64,000 bases of DNA from UBA5436 sp050951845 (GTDB taxonomy: Bacteria; Bacillota; Clostridia; Saccharofermentanales; DTU023): contig JBMNJV010000004.1 of assembly GCA_050951845.1 (NCBI GenBank), positions 62,001-126,000 of the forward strand, in the 5' to 3' direction. A program made the position numbers and the translations under genes. This document shows, piece after piece, positions 18,544-28,979 of this stretch (positions are counted from its first letter, which is position 1; each line of letters starts with the position of its first letter). The notes beneath the pieces were generated by a model that saw only the letters and a program-made list of their open reading frames with translations, was not told the origin of the DNA and did not search any database.

Positions 18544-21471
18544 ATGGATGATAATTCTATTACGGAAAAATACTTAAAATACGAGCAAAATGATTTAGCA
18601 ATATACGGAGCACGTGCCCATAATCTGAAAAATATTTCATTGAAAATACCACGGAATAAATTGACTGTTATTACCGGATTGTCAGGCAGCGGTAAATCTT
18701 CTCTGGCTTTTGACACAATTTATGCTGAAGGGCAAAGACGCTATGTTGAATCTTTATCCTCTTATGCCAGACAGTTTTTGGGACAGATGGAAAAACCTGA
18801 TGTTGACCGGATTGAAGGCTTGTCCCCGGCAATTGCGATTGACCAAAAATCGACTTCGAATAATCCGCGTTCCACGGTCGGAACCGTAACTGAAATATAT
18901 GATTATTTACGTTTGCTCTATGCCAGAGCCGGTACGGTACACTGTCCGCAATGCGGCAGAGTTATTGAACAACAGACGATTGATCAGATGATTGATCAGA
19001 TTATGCAATATCCGGAAAAAAGCAAAATGATCTTATATGCGCCGATTGTACGAGAGCGTAAAGGAGAATTCAAAAATCAATTTGCTCATTTTCGCAAAGA
19101 AGGTTATGTGCGAATCAGAGTAGATGGTGAAATACTTTATTTAGACGATTTGCCTGAAGATTTTAAATTAGAAAAAAACAAAAAACACAATATTGAAGTA
19201 GTTGTAGATCGTTTGGTAATGCGTGAAGGAATCGAAAGCCGTTTAGCCGATTCTTTGGAAACCTGCCTTAATCTGAGTAACGGTTTGGCGTTAATTAATG
19301 TTTTGCAATCTGATTCCGAACAGACTGATTCCGAACCGGACTTGTCGGGTTGGCATTTGTATTCTCAACATTTCAGCTGTCCTGATTGTGATATCAGCAT
19401 CAGTGAAATTTCACCCAGATCTTTTTCTTTTAATAATCCGGTCGGAGCCTGTCCCGGTTGTGACGGTTTAGGTGAGATGGCGGAAATAGATCCGGCCTTG
19501 GTGATTTATGATCCGAAGCTTTCTTTAAATGACGGAGCAATCCAAGCAATCGGCTGGAAGTTCTCTGATCGCAAAAGTTGGGCACGCGGTTTTATCGAAG
19601 CCCTGGCAAAACGTTATGATTTTTCTTTAGATATGCCATGGCAGGATTTACCGCAGAAAATCCGTGACATTATTCTATATGGCAATGACGGAGAGATTCT
19701 CTCGATTGATACGAGCAATAGTAAATATAATCGGGGTACGGAATATAAACGGGATTGGATCGGCGTGATTCCGAGCATGACCAAAAGATATACTGAGTCA
19801 TCCGGCGATAGTCAGGAATATTATGAACGCTATGTTTCGGTTACACCTTGTCCGGTTTGTCATGGAGCACGCTTGAATCAGGAAAGTCTTTCTGTCAGAA
19901 TCGGCGGTCTGAATATTTATGAATTGACACTTTTACCGATTACAGAGAGTAAAAATTTTTTAGATAACATTCAACTTGATTCCTATAAAAATCAAATTGC
20001 AATGCCGATTTTGCGCGAATTGTCCGGTCGCTTAAAATTTTTACTGGAAGTTGGTTTGGACTATCTTACTTTAGCCAGAGCTTCAGCAAGTTTATCCGGC
20101 GGTGAAGCTCAACGCATCCGTTTAGCCACTCAAATCGGTTCAGGTCTGACCGGAGTACTTTATGTGCTGGATGAGCCGAGTATCGGATTGCATCAAAGAG
20201 ATAATTCGCGCTTGCTAAATACGCTGAAACACTTGCGTGATTTGGGCAATACCGTAATTGTCGTGGAACATGATGAAGAAACAATTTGGGAAGCCGATAA
20301 TGTTGTAGATATCGGCCCGGGTGCCGGTGTGCATGGCGGAGAAGTTGTTGCTATGGGCAGGCCGGAAGATATTTTGGCTAATCCTAAATCAATAACCGGT
20401 CAATATTTGTCAGGAGTTAAAAGAATACCTATTCCGGAAAAACGTCGTCAATCAAATGGATATACCGTACAGCTTACAGGTTGTCATCAAAACAATTTGA
20501 AATATATTGATGTAAAAATTCCTTTAGGAATTTTTGTGTGTGTTACCGGAGTTTCCGGTTCCGGAAAAAGTTCCTTAATAAACGGAATTCTTTTGAAAAA
20601 AATGGCGGAAGTGTTAAATGGAGCACGTAAATTCAGCGGTCCGTTCAATTCAATTCGGGGTTTGGAACATTTGGATAAGGTTATAGCGATTGATCAATCG
20701 CCGATCGGAAGAACTCCGCGTTCCAACCCTGCAACCTATACCGGTGTTTTTACGGAGATTCGTGATCTGTTTGCCGAAACTAAAACCGCTAAAGCCAGAG
20801 GATACAAGAAAGGTCGTTTCAGTTTTAATGTAAAAGGCGGGCGTTGTGAAGCATGTAAAGGCGACGGTGTCAATCGAATTGAAATGCATTTTTTGCCGGA
20901 TGTATATGTGACTTGTGAAGTCTGTAAAGGTAAGCGCTATAATCGGGAAACTTTGGAAGTTAAGTATAAAGATAAGAATATTGCAGATATTTTAGATATG
21001 ACTGTAGAGGATGCGTATCATTTTTTTGAAAATGTACCGAAAATTTTTAACAAACTGCAAACAATGCTGGATGTCGGCTTAGGATATATTAAACTGGGGC
21101 AGCCTTCGACTCAGCTGTCAGGCGGCGAAGCGCAAAGAGTTAAATTAGCTGCCGAGCTTTCCCGCACAAGTACCGGCAAAACTTTTTATATTCTGGACGA
21201 ACCGACCACCGGCTTGCATAGTGCCGATGTTCACCGTTTGGTCAATATCTTGCAGAGATTGACTGAAAAAGGAAATAGTGTTTTAGTTATTGAACATAAT
21301 TTAGATGTAATCAAAACAGCTGACTATATCATCGATCTGGGACCTGAAGGCGGAGATGGAGGCGGTGAAATCGTAGCACAGGGTACACCGGAAGAAGTAG
21401 CGAAAAATTCCGGCTCATATACCGGAAAATATTTACAGCAGATATTACAACGTGAATATCCTGAATTGTGA
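18544..21471 (+). CDS. uvrA: UvrABC excinuclease subunit A
   Basis: A 975-residue damage-recognition ATPase of nucleotide excision repair. It has two ABC modules: Walker A motifs GLSGSGKS (45-52) and GVSGSGKSS (about 673), and signatures LSGGEAQRIRLATQIGSG and LSGGEAQRVKLAAELSR. Zinc-binding cysteine pairs occur at CPQC/CPDC/CPGC in module I and CEAC/CEVC in module II, as expected. The N-terminus is about 15 residues longer than the common form, but no better-placed start is visible. uvrB and uvrC are not in the window. Confidence 0.97.
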   Translation: MDDNSITEKYLKYEQNDLAIYGARAHNLKNISLKIPRNKLTVITGLSGSGKSSLAFDTIYAEGQRRYVESLSSYARQFLGQMEKPDVDRIEGLSPAIAIDQKSTSNNPRSTVGTVTEIYDYLRLLYARAGTVHCPQCGRVIEQQTIDQMIDQIMQYPEKSKMILYAPIVRERKGEFKNQFAHFRKEGYVRIRVDGEILYLDDLPEDFKLEKNKKHNIEVVVDRLVMREGIESRLADSLETCLNLSNGLALINVLQSDSEQTDSEPDLSGWHLYSQHFSCPDCDISISEISPRSFSFNNPVGACPGCDGLGEMAEIDPALVIYDPKLSLNDGAIQAIGWKFSDRKSWARGFIEALAKRYDFSLDMPWQDLPQKIRDIILYGNDGEILSIDTSNSKYNRGTEYKRDWIGVIPSMTKRYTESSGDSQEYYERYVSVTPCPVCHGARLNQESLSVRIGGLNIYELTLLPITESKNFLDNIQLDSYKNQIAMPILRELSGRLKFLLEVGLDYLTLARASASLSGGEAQRIRLATQIGSGLTGVLYVLDEPSIGLHQRDNSRLLNTLKHLRDLGNTVIVVEHDEETIWEADNVVDIGPGAGVHGGEVVAMGRPEDILANPKSITGQYLSGVKRIPIPEKRRQSNGYTVQLTGCHQNNLKYIDVKIPLGIFVCVTGVSGSGKSSLINGILLKKMAEVLNGARKFSGPFNSIRGLEHLDKVIAIDQSPIGRTPRSNPATYTGVFTEIRDLFAETKTAKARGYKKGRFSFNVKGGRCEACKGDGVNRIEMHFLPDVYVTCEVCKGKRYNRETLEVKYKDKNIADILDMTVEDAYHFFENVPKIFNKLQTMLDVGLGYIKLGQPSTQLSGGEAQRVKLAAELSRTSTGKTFYILDEPTTGLHSADVHRLVNILQRLTEKGNSVLVIEHNLDVIKTADYIIDLGPEGGDGGGEIVAQGTPEEVAKNSGSYTGKYLQQILQREYPEL

Positions 21472-21601
21472 GAATACCGATTGACCTGATTTTTCTCCGG
21501 AATTATAATGGACAATCGATAAAATGTAATAATTATCGTATACTGATATAAGAGGTAATAGTCAGACTTTAGATTTTTATAGATAGGAATGTAAAAATAA
21601 G

Positions 21602-24097
21602 ATGTCCATATGCCAAATATGTAAAAATAACACAGCAGTGATTTATACTACGCGCATTGAAAACAATGAAACGGTTAGTGAGGGTATTTGTTTGAAATGT
21701 GCTTTTGATATGAATATCGGAGGACTTGAACCGTTGTTTAAAAAATCCGGTATCAATGAAGAAAACATTGATCAAATTCAGAACAGAATGAATTCCGTGA
21801 TGGAACAGATGGGCGATACCAACCCGTTTGAAATGTTTAAATCATTCATGGATTCAGATGCTGATAATGAATTCGGTATGATGTTGGAAGGCTTGAATTT
21901 TGACGGTCTGGAAGATTTCGGTTTTGACGTTGGTGATTCGGATGACTCTGAAATTTCAGAAATTGATGACGGAGATCAGAGTAAAGTCGAATCGGATAAC
22001 AAATCCGGCAGTTTGATGGCCGCCACAATTGACAGCAGTATCGGAGCCGATCAGGAAGGTACAGATACCAATGCCCAGAGTTCGAGATCACGAAGTACCG
22101 GACGCAGAACAAGACGTAATAAATTCCTCGATCAATTCGGGACGAATCTGACCGAGAAAGCCAAACATGGTGAAATTGACAGAATTATCGGTCGCGATCA
22201 AGAATTGAATCGGGTTATTCAAATATTAAACCGGAGGACTAAGAATAATCCGGCACTGATCGGTGAACCGGGTGTCGGTAAGACTGCAATTGCTGAAGGA
22301 TTGGCGGTTAAAATAATCAGTAAAGAAGTTCCTGCTAAATTATTGGATAAACAGGTTTATCAGCTGGATATGACGACAATGGTAGCCGGTACACAATTCA
22401 GAGGTCAATTTGAAAGTCGCATGAAAGGTGTCGTGGAAGATGCCAAAAAAGACGGCAATGTTATTTTAGTGATCGACGAGCTGCATAATATTATGGGTGC
22501 CGGAGATGCGGAAGGCGCAATGAATGCAGCCAATATTCTGAAACCTGCTCTGGCAAAAGGTGATGTTTCGGTAATCGGCTCAACTACTCTGGATGAATAT
22601 CGCAGATTTATCGAAAAAGATTCCGCTTTAGAGAGACGTTTTCAAAAGGTGATTATTGATGAACCGACCCAGGCGGAAGCTATAGAAATTCTGAACGGAG
22701 TCAGAGATTACTATGAGGAACATCACTTTGTGACTTATACCCAGGCTGCGATCAGAGCGGCAGTGCAATTATCTGACCGTTATATACACGAAAGGTATCT
22801 GCCGGACAAAGCGATTGATATTATTGATGAAGCCGGTTCCAGAGTTAATTTAGACAATAATTTATTAGTCGAACAAAAAGAATTGAATGATCGTCTGACT
22901 GAATTAAATGATGCTATTGCAACTTCTTATGAGAAATTAATTGAAAATTCGGATGAAGAAAAATCTTTGGAACTTTATGAAAAAGATGCTGAATTGCGAT
23001 CCGAACAATTAAAGGTCAACCGCAGGTTAAAAGAAGTAACCGAATTGTTAAAACCGGTACAAATCGGCGTCAATGAAATTGCGGAAGTGGTGGAAATGTG
23101 GACAGGAATTCCGGTTCAGCAAATCACTGAAGCTGAAACGGAGAAGCTACTGCATTTGGAAGAACGCCTTCATGAACGGATTATCGGACAAGAAGATGCT
23201 GTAAATGCAGTTTCGCGCGCAATCCGCCGCAAAAGAGCCGGTTTCGGTTCAGTTAACAAACCCCCGTCATTCTTCTTTGTCGGTCCGACCGGAGTCGGTA
23301 AGACCGAATTGGTTAAAGCACTTGCGGTAACCTTGTTTGAAGAAAAAGATTCTTTAGTGCGACTGGATATGTCTGAATTTACCGAACCTCATACTGTAAG
23401 CAAATTGATCGGTTCCCCTCCGGGATATGTCGGATATGACGATGGTGGTCAATTGACGGAAAAAATCAGACGCAGACCATATAGTGTAGTTTTATTCGAT
23501 GAAATCGAAAAAGCTCATCCGGATATTTACAATATTTTATTGCAGATTTTAGATGACGGACGTTTGACTGACAGTCAGGGCAGAGTAATAAATTTTGAAA
23601 ATACGGTAATTATCATGACCTCAAATGCCGGCACAACACTGAAAGCTCATAGTATCGGTTTCGGTGATGATGGTCATGTAGCTATGGAAAGCAGGGTGCA
23701 GACTGCAATGCAGGACATTTTCCGTCCGGAATTTCTGAATAGAATAGATGAAATCATCGTATTCAAAGAATTGACGAAAACTGAAATCCGTCAGATCGTC
23801 GATTTGATGTTACAAGAGATTGAGGCTGATGTCAGAGGACACGGTATGGTAATTACCGTGACCGACGCTGCACGCGATGCCTTGGCTAAAGAAGGCTACA
23901 ATCCTAAATATGGTGCAAGGCCTTTAAGAAAAGCGATTCAACGTAAAATAGAAGATCCTTTAGCCGACAAATTGTTGGCAGGAGATTTTGATAATGCTAA
24001 AGAAATAATTGTGACTTGGGATGAGGAAAACCAGTTTCTCATTTCGGCAAATTCCGAAAACAACACGAAAATTCCGGTAAATAATTCTGAATATTAA
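21602..24097 (+). CDS. clpE: ClpE/ClpC-like AAA+ protease ATPase with zinc-finger N-terminus
   Basis: An 831-residue class I Clp/Hsp100 unfoldase that would feed substrates to ClpP. The N-terminus carries a CxxC...CxxC zinc-binding motif (Cys4, Cys7, Cys30, Cys33) in place of the Clp-N repeats, which points to ClpE. An acidic low-complexity linker (about 85-165) follows. The first AAA module has GEPGVGKT near 221 and the second GPTGVGKT near 560, with a coiled-coil middle region between them. It is longer than Bacillus ClpE (about 700), mainly through the linker. No clear CtsR box is visible upstream. ClpE rather than ClpC is a judgement from the zinc motif. Confidence 0.85.
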   Translation: MSICQICKNNTAVIYTTRIENNETVSEGICLKCAFDMNIGGLEPLFKKSGINEENIDQIQNRMNSVMEQMGDTNPFEMFKSFMDSDADNEFGMMLEGLNFDGLEDFGFDVGDSDDSEISEIDDGDQSKVESDNKSGSLMAATIDSSIGADQEGTDTNAQSSRSRSTGRRTRRNKFLDQFGTNLTEKAKHGEIDRIIGRDQELNRVIQILNRRTKNNPALIGEPGVGKTAIAEGLAVKIISKEVPAKLLDKQVYQLDMTTMVAGTQFRGQFESRMKGVVEDAKKDGNVILVIDELHNIMGAGDAEGAMNAANILKPALAKGDVSVIGSTTLDEYRRFIEKDSALERRFQKVIIDEPTQAEAIEILNGVRDYYEEHHFVTYTQAAIRAAVQLSDRYIHERYLPDKAIDIIDEAGSRVNLDNNLLVEQKELNDRLTELNDAIATSYEKLIENSDEEKSLELYEKDAELRSEQLKVNRRLKEVTELLKPVQIGVNEIAEVVEMWTGIPVQQITEAETEKLLHLEERLHERIIGQEDAVNAVSRAIRRKRAGFGSVNKPPSFFFVGPTGVGKTELVKALAVTLFEEKDSLVRLDMSEFTEPHTVSKLIGSPPGYVGYDDGGQLTEKIRRRPYSVVLFDEIEKAHPDIYNILLQILDDGRLTDSQGRVINFENTVIIMTSNAGTTLKAHSIGFGDDGHVAMESRVQTAMQDIFRPEFLNRIDEIIVFKELTKTEIRQIVDLMLQEIEADVRGHGMVITVTDAARDALAKEGYNPKYGARPLRKAIQRKIEDPLADKLLAGDFDNAKEIIVTWDEENQFLISANSENNTKIPVNNSEY

Positions 24098-24145
24098 TTT
24101 GTCAGGTTTATCCCGGCCCGGGTTTTCAGGAGATCAGGAGATCAG

Positions 24146-25393
24146 ATGACTACAAAAGAAATTAAATCAAGAGCCAAAAACGCATTGAAAGAAGGCAGTT
24201 ATTGGTCGGGATATGGTGTGAATATCACTACCGGTTTTATTAACAGTATTATAGAAACGATTTTGGGAATTTTCTTCAGTTTCGGAATGTTCGGTTCTAT
24301 TTTCAATCTTGCTGCTAAGGCAACTCTAACCACCATCTTAACTGATGTTGAAGCAACTTTTAATCTGTTGCAATCTTTCCTCAATCAAATTAAGGTTTTG
24401 TTTTTGTCGGGATTGATTCTTTCTTTGCTCTTGTTTGTTGCAAAACTGCTGTTGACCAATGTTTTGACTGCCGGAAAATTGCTTTGGTTTTCCCGGAACA
24501 GGGAACAAGCTGCTGCTCCCGCTTTCTCATTACTGTTTAACGGATTTAAGAAAGGATCATACGGCGATCTCGTTAAAGGAATGGCTTGGCGTGATTTATG
24601 GCAGATAATCTGGCAAATTCCGATTTACATAGTCCAAACAATCAATCTGATTTACAGTTTTGTAATTCTTGAACGCATGTTAGAAGTATTACGGGAAAAT
24701 CAATTCTATTTATCATCTTATAATTTGGAAAATAAAATTATTTATGAAATGATGGATGATTTGATAGTTTTATTAATTATCATGATCGTGGCAACTATAA
24801 TCAGTATTGGTTTCGGAATTGTTGCCGTGATCAAACAATACAGTTATCGTGCCACAGCCTGGATATTGGCCGACAATCCGAATATCGGTCATCGTCGCGC
24901 ATTACAATTATCAAAGGAAATGACTGAAGGATTTAAGGGGAAATGGTTTGTTTTAGATCTTTCTTTTATCGGCTGGTATTTGTTGCTGATTTTGACAGCC
25001 CCTGTAATGCTTTTTACAGCACCATTATTGGAAAATTATACTAATGCGAGTCATGCCGAATTTTATGCCTGGTTACGAGATCAAGCCGTGGGCAAAGGTT
25101 TAGTGACAATGGAAGAATTAGGTTATGTAGCAGTGCAAAACGATCCGTATCAATCTCCGGTCAGTGCGACTCAGTTTTACCAAACTCAAGAACAATTCGG
25201 ACAACCTGTTCAAAAAGTACAGCCTGATAATTCGGCACAATCTGAAATTCCGGTGCAACCTGATACTACGGTGCAACCTGATACTGCAGTACAATCTGAC
25301 ACTACGGTGCAACCCGATGATATAGTGCAACCTGACAAGATGATCCAACCGGATAATTTAGAACAAGAACCTGATCTTAATGACAACAATTGA
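24146..25393 (+). CDS. DUF975-family membrane protein with hexapeptide repeat tail
   Basis: A 415-residue integral membrane protein of unknown function. It starts with the DUF975 signature (KEIKSRAKNALKEG). About six hydrophobic segments lie between residues 30 and 300, and it contains the family motif near LSKEMTEGFKGKWF plus a LSFIGW element (about 262-280). The cytosolic tail (about 335-415) is hydrophilic and built from eight 6-residue units resembling VQPDTT. The start is preceded by a duplicated AGGAGATC. The stop overlaps a possible TTG start of the next gene, so the two are probably coupled. No function can be assigned. Confidence 0.75.
   Translation: MTTKEIKSRAKNALKEGSYWSGYGVNITTGFINSIIETILGIFFSFGMFGSIFNLAAKATLTTILTDVEATFNLLQSFLNQIKVLFLSGLILSLLLFVAKLLLTNVLTAGKLLWFSRNREQAAAPAFSLLFNGFKKGSYGDLVKGMAWRDLWQIIWQIPIYIVQTINLIYSFVILERMLEVLRENQFYLSSYNLENKIIYEMMDDLIVLLIIMIVATIISIGFGIVAVIKQYSYRATAWILADNPNIGHRRALQLSKEMTEGFKGKWFVLDLSFIGWYLLLILTAPVMLFTAPLLENYTNASHAEFYAWLRDQAVGKGLVTMEELGYVAVQNDPYQSPVSATQFYQTQEQFGQPVQKVQPDNSAQSEIPVQPDTTVQPDTAVQSDTTVQPDDIVQPDKMIQPDNLEQEPDLNDNN
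25217..25360 (+). repeat. Eight tandem 18-bp units encoding a (V)QPDxx tail
   Basis: Eight in-frame 18-nt units, most resembling GTGCAACCTGATACTACG, encode QPD/QSD hexapeptides at the end of the DUF975 protein. Units 3 and 4 are the most alike. Such an in-frame array can change copy number without breaking the frame. Confidence 0.85.
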
Positions 25394-25395
25394 TA

Positions 25396-25761
25396 ATGCG
25401 AATTTTAACGAGCAGCCAATTTGATAAAACCGTTAACCTGATCAAAAGTCTGGTATTTATCACAATAACACTTTTGATTGTATATTTTGTGTTGCGATTA
25501 TCATTAAGCTTTTTTCGCAAGAAAAACAATAAACTTAATCAACAACGTGACAACATTGTTAAAGGTCAGGTTTGCTATGTCTTTCAAAATGTCAGCCCGG
25601 GAAATGCGGGATATATTATTTGTGAAACCGAAGACGGTGTGCGTTTTTCCGAAGCGGTTGCTGATCTTGAGATTAAAGAGGGAACAGCTGTTGTCGTTAT
25701 TTCAAGTCATAAAAATGTTTGTAAAATAAAACCGCTGGTTTCAAGAGTTAAACCTAAATAA
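25396..25761 (+). CDS. Small membrane-anchored protein with NfeD-like OB domain
   Basis: A 121-residue protein with one N-terminal transmembrane helix (about 15-38), a basic stop-transfer stretch (RKKNNK) and a C-terminal beta-rich domain (about 55-110). The domain's Gly and Val pattern (IVKGQVCYV... through IKEGTAVVVIS...) resembles the OB fold of NfeD proteins. The frame also opens with a TTG at 25390 that overlaps the upstream stop; I prefer the ATG at 25396. It is likely cotranscribed with the DUF975 gene. The fold is a tentative reading and the function is unknown. Confidence 0.55.
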   Translation: MRILTSSQFDKTVNLIKSLVFITITLLIVYFVLRLSLSFFRKKNNKLNQQRDNIVKGQVCYVFQNVSPGNAGYIICETEDGVRFSEAVADLEIKEGTAVVVISSHKNVCKIKPLVSRVKPK

Positions 25762-25771
25762 ACGGCAGAAA

Positions 25772-27598
25772 ATGGCTAAAGTTGCTTTAATAGCTCTCAA
25801 TTCAAGTTATAGTCATACCAATTTAGCTTTGAGATATATCAGAGAAAAATTGGCAGTTTTAGCGATTTCCGATCTGGAAATTGTTTTTTTGGAAAAAACG
25901 ATCAATGATCAATGGTTAAATCTGTTTGATGAATTGATTGAGATAGCACCGGATATATATGCTTTTTCTTGTTATATCTGGAATCGTTCTTTAGTCGAAT
26001 CATTATCATTTCATCTTAAACAAATCAGACCGGAGGCGGCAATAATTTGGGGCGGTCCGGATGTTTCATCTCAAGCCCGATCGATGTTGATTAATCATCC
26101 CTGGCTTGACGGTTTGATTCAGACAGAAGGTGATTCAGCAACGGTTGAGTGGATTCTGCGTCATTTGGGATATGAGAAATTCGCTGTTGAGAGATTGACC
26201 GGTGCCAGTGAAGAGCTGAACTGGAAATTTCCTTATACAGCAAGTGAATTGCAACAATTAAACGAACGGATTTTATATTATGAAGGCAGTCGCGGCTGTG
26301 CTTACAACTGTACCTACTGTTTGTCGAGTAATACATATCGAGTGCGGCATAAACCTCTCTCCGAAGTTTTTACTGAACTCAAATGGATTATGCAATTCAA
26401 TCCCCGCCAGCTGAAATTTATTGACCGGACTTTCAATTCCGATCCGCAAAGAGCTTATGAAATTTGGCAATTTTTAATACGGCAAACCGAAAAATTAAAG
26501 ACCAGAACGAATTTTCATTTTGAAATCGCAGCTGAGTTGATAACCGAAGAACAATTAACTTTATTGTCTGAGCTGAAACCGGGTTTATTTCAATTTGAAA
26601 TCGGAGCTCAGACTACCAATTCCGAGGTTTTGCGGACGATACGCAGGCCTTATCGGGCTGATCATTATAGTAATATTGTCAAACGCTTGCGCAGCATGGA
26701 AAACATTCATTTACATTTGGACTTGATTGCAGGTTTGCCGGGTGAAAGTTTAGAGTCACAAATAAAATCTGCGAATGATTTATTGCGTTTACATCCGAAT
26801 ATGCTGCAAATGGGTTTTTTAAAGGTGTTGCCCGATACAAGAATGAAGATTGATTGTGACCAAAGGGCAATGATTTATCAGTCATCACCACCTTATGAAA
26901 TTTTGCAATCGGATCGAATGAGTGCGGAAGATCTGATGTATTTACGTAAAGTAGAGCAGGTTTTGAATTTGTACTATAATAGCGGACATTATTTTTACAG
27001 TATTAATTATCTGATGCATTTAGCCGAACAACCTTTTACGGTGATTTTGGATTTATATGATTGGTTGCGACCGGAACTCGAGCAAGGATCTATTGCCAGA
27101 TCGCGTCAGATCGAATTGTTTTATCAGTTCGGCATAAATTATTTAGCTGACAACAGTGTAGTTCAAGAATTGTCAAACCATCAGATTCTTTTTGGCGATT
27201 TGCTTAAATTGGATTATTTTTTACAAGGTTTAAAAGGTTATCCGGATTGGCTGACATCTCAGCAACATGCAGATCAGGAAATACTTGATGCAGCAACCGA
27301 AAGAGCAAAAGTTTTATATCGTGAAGCAGGATATCAGACCAGAGCAAGATTTGAGCATTTCCATTTCAGCTTAACAAAATTGCCGGGTTTTTGTTCCGAT
27401 CATAATCAACAATTTTCCGGTGCGGGTGAAGTACAGCCTGGTCCGGACAGAGTGATCGCATATTTGAAAGAGCAAAACAAGGAAAAAGACAGCAAATTGT
27501 CGTCTTCATACATTTGTGCACTGCAATTAGGACAAGGTCCGGTTCAAGTAATTGCGGAATATCAATCAATTGATCTTCTGGAGCAGTCTGGATTATAA
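25772..27598 (+). CDS. B12-binding radical SAM protein (DUF4080 type)
   Basis: A 608-residue protein with an N-terminal cobalamin-binding Rossmann domain (about 1-140, opening AKVALIALNSSYSHTNLALR). A radical-SAM core follows, whose cluster motif is RGCAYNCTYC (Cx3Cx2C, about residues 172-181). The C-terminal part (about 370-600) fits the DUF4080 extension. It should bind a [4Fe-4S] cluster, SAM and possibly B12; the substrate is unknown. It begins 10 nt after the NfeD-like gene and may share its transcript. Confidence 0.8.
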   Translation: MAKVALIALNSSYSHTNLALRYIREKLAVLAISDLEIVFLEKTINDQWLNLFDELIEIAPDIYAFSCYIWNRSLVESLSFHLKQIRPEAAIIWGGPDVSSQARSMLINHPWLDGLIQTEGDSATVEWILRHLGYEKFAVERLTGASEELNWKFPYTASELQQLNERILYYEGSRGCAYNCTYCLSSNTYRVRHKPLSEVFTELKWIMQFNPRQLKFIDRTFNSDPQRAYEIWQFLIRQTEKLKTRTNFHFEIAAELITEEQLTLLSELKPGLFQFEIGAQTTNSEVLRTIRRPYRADHYSNIVKRLRSMENIHLHLDLIAGLPGESLESQIKSANDLLRLHPNMLQMGFLKVLPDTRMKIDCDQRAMIYQSSPPYEILQSDRMSAEDLMYLRKVEQVLNLYYNSGHYFYSINYLMHLAEQPFTVILDLYDWLRPELEQGSIARSRQIELFYQFGINYLADNSVVQELSNHQILFGDLLKLDYFLQGLKGYPDWLTSQQHADQEILDAATERAKVLYREAGYQTRARFEHFHFSLTKLPGFCSDHNQQFSGAGEVQPGPDRVIAYLKEQNKEKDSKLSSSYICALQLGQGPVQVIAEYQSIDLLEQSGL

Positions 27599-27659
27599 TA
27601 TAATAGTTATATTAATTTTTAACAAAGATAATAATAAGAAGAAAAAACGGAGGTATCAT

Positions 27660-28979
27660 ATGATTCGTATATGTGAAAATCACCTTAAACCCTTTGTGCA
27701 GGAGCATGAATTGGAGTATTTGGCAACTCAGTTAGCATTAGCCTTTGACAATGTTACCGAAAAAACCGGTCCGGGTAATGACTTTTTAGGCTGGGTAGAT
27801 TTACCGATTAATTATGATAAGGAAGAGTTTGACCGAATTATCGATGCAGCTGAACGCATTCGTACACAAAGTGATGTCTTGCTGGTGGTTGGCATCGGCG
27901 GATCATATTTAGGTGCACGTGCAGTAATTGAAGCATTGAATCCGGCTTTTCGTAAACCGGGTGACTTGGAAATAATCTTTGCAGGTCATCAAATCAGCGG
28001 TGATTATTTAGCTGAATTGTTAGATTATATCGCTGACAAAGATGTTTCTCTGAACGTAATCTCAAAATCGGGAACCACAACTGAACCGGCGATTGCTTTC
28101 CGGATTTTACGCGAGTTTATGGAGAAAAAATATGGTGAAGAAAGTAATGATCGTATTTTCATTACTACCGATAAAGCGCGCGGAGCTTTAAAAGAATTGG
28201 CAAATCAAGTCGGTTATGAAACATTTGTTGTACCCGATGATATAGGCGGTCGCTATTCCGTTTTAACGGCTGTCGGATTATTGCCTATTGCCGCTGCCGG
28301 AATTTCAATTAAAGAATTGATGCAGGGTGCTGCTGAACAAAGAGAGCAAGCTTTGGATTTCAATTTAGAAAATAACGTTATTCTGAGATACGCAGGCTGG
28401 AGAAATATTTTGTTGCGTCGCGGCTATGACACTGAAATATTAGTCAATTATGAACCCGGTTTAATGTTCTTCACTGAATGGTGGAAACAACTATACGGAG
28501 AGAGTGAAGGTAAAGACGGCAAAGGTTTGTTCCCTGCCGGAGTTAATTTCACCTCGGATTTGCACTCGATGGGACAATTTATCCAAGACGGCAAGCGTAA
28601 TTTATTTGAAACGGTCTTGGATTTCAAACAGACCAGAAAAGAAATTCACATTCCCGGTGATGAACAGAACCTGGATGAATTAAATTATCTGACCGGTAAG
28701 AGTCTGCAAGAAGTTAACCGGACCGCTTTAAGGGGTGTCATGTTGGCACATGAAGACGGCGGTACTCCGACGATTCGTTTGGAGATGGATCGCCTGGACG
28801 TCAAACATCTCGGTGCATTGATTTATTTCTTTGAATTCGGCTGTGGTATCAGCGGTTATCTATTAGGAGTCAATCCTTTCGATCAACCGGGAGTTGAAGC
28901 TTATAAACGCAATATGTTTGCTTTATTGGGTAAACCGGGTTATGAAGAATTAACCAAGGAATTAGAACAAAGACTTTAA
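27660..28979 (+). CDS. pgi: Glucose-6-phosphate isomerase
   Basis: A 439-residue glycolytic enzyme that interconverts glucose-6-phosphate and fructose-6-phosphate; this length is the short bacterial form. It shows the SIS-domain motif VGIGGSYLGARAVIEAL (about 77-93), the phosphate loop SKSGTTTEPA (about 138-147), GGRYSVLTAVG and the C-terminal Lys region near AYKRNMFALLG. The ATG at 27660 follows CGGAGG; a longer frame from 27552 overlaps the previous gene and is rejected. The TAA overlaps the next ATG by one base. A diverged fragment of this gene recurs at 37797-37842. Confidence 0.96.
   Translation: MIRICENHLKPFVQEHELEYLATQLALAFDNVTEKTGPGNDFLGWVDLPINYDKEEFDRIIDAAERIRTQSDVLLVVGIGGSYLGARAVIEALNPAFRKPGDLEIIFAGHQISGDYLAELLDYIADKDVSLNVISKSGTTTEPAIAFRILREFMEKKYGEESNDRIFITTDKARGALKELANQVGYETFVVPDDIGGRYSVLTAVGLLPIAAAGISIKELMQGAAEQREQALDFNLENNVILRYAGWRNILLRRGYDTEILVNYEPGLMFFTEWWKQLYGESEGKDGKGLFPAGVNFTSDLHSMGQFIQDGKRNLFETVLDFKQTRKEIHIPGDEQNLDELNYLTGKSLQEVNRTALRGVMLAHEDGGTPTIRLEMDRLDVKHLGALIYFFEFGCGISGYLLGVNPFDQPGVEAYKRNMFALLGKPGYEELTKELEQRL

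Noticed and set aside
17657..21471. UvrA operon DNA-damage (LexA) box
   Set aside because: I saw no convincing GAAC-N4-GTTC type site in the spacer before the methyltransferase gene or uvrA.
24112..24126. Terminator at CCCGGCCCGGG before the DUF975 gene
   Set aside because: The arms leave no room for a loop and only four T follow; it cannot form a normal terminator hairpin.
25217..25360. CRISPR-like array
   Set aside because: The 18-bp units are directly tandem without spacers and encode part of a protein.
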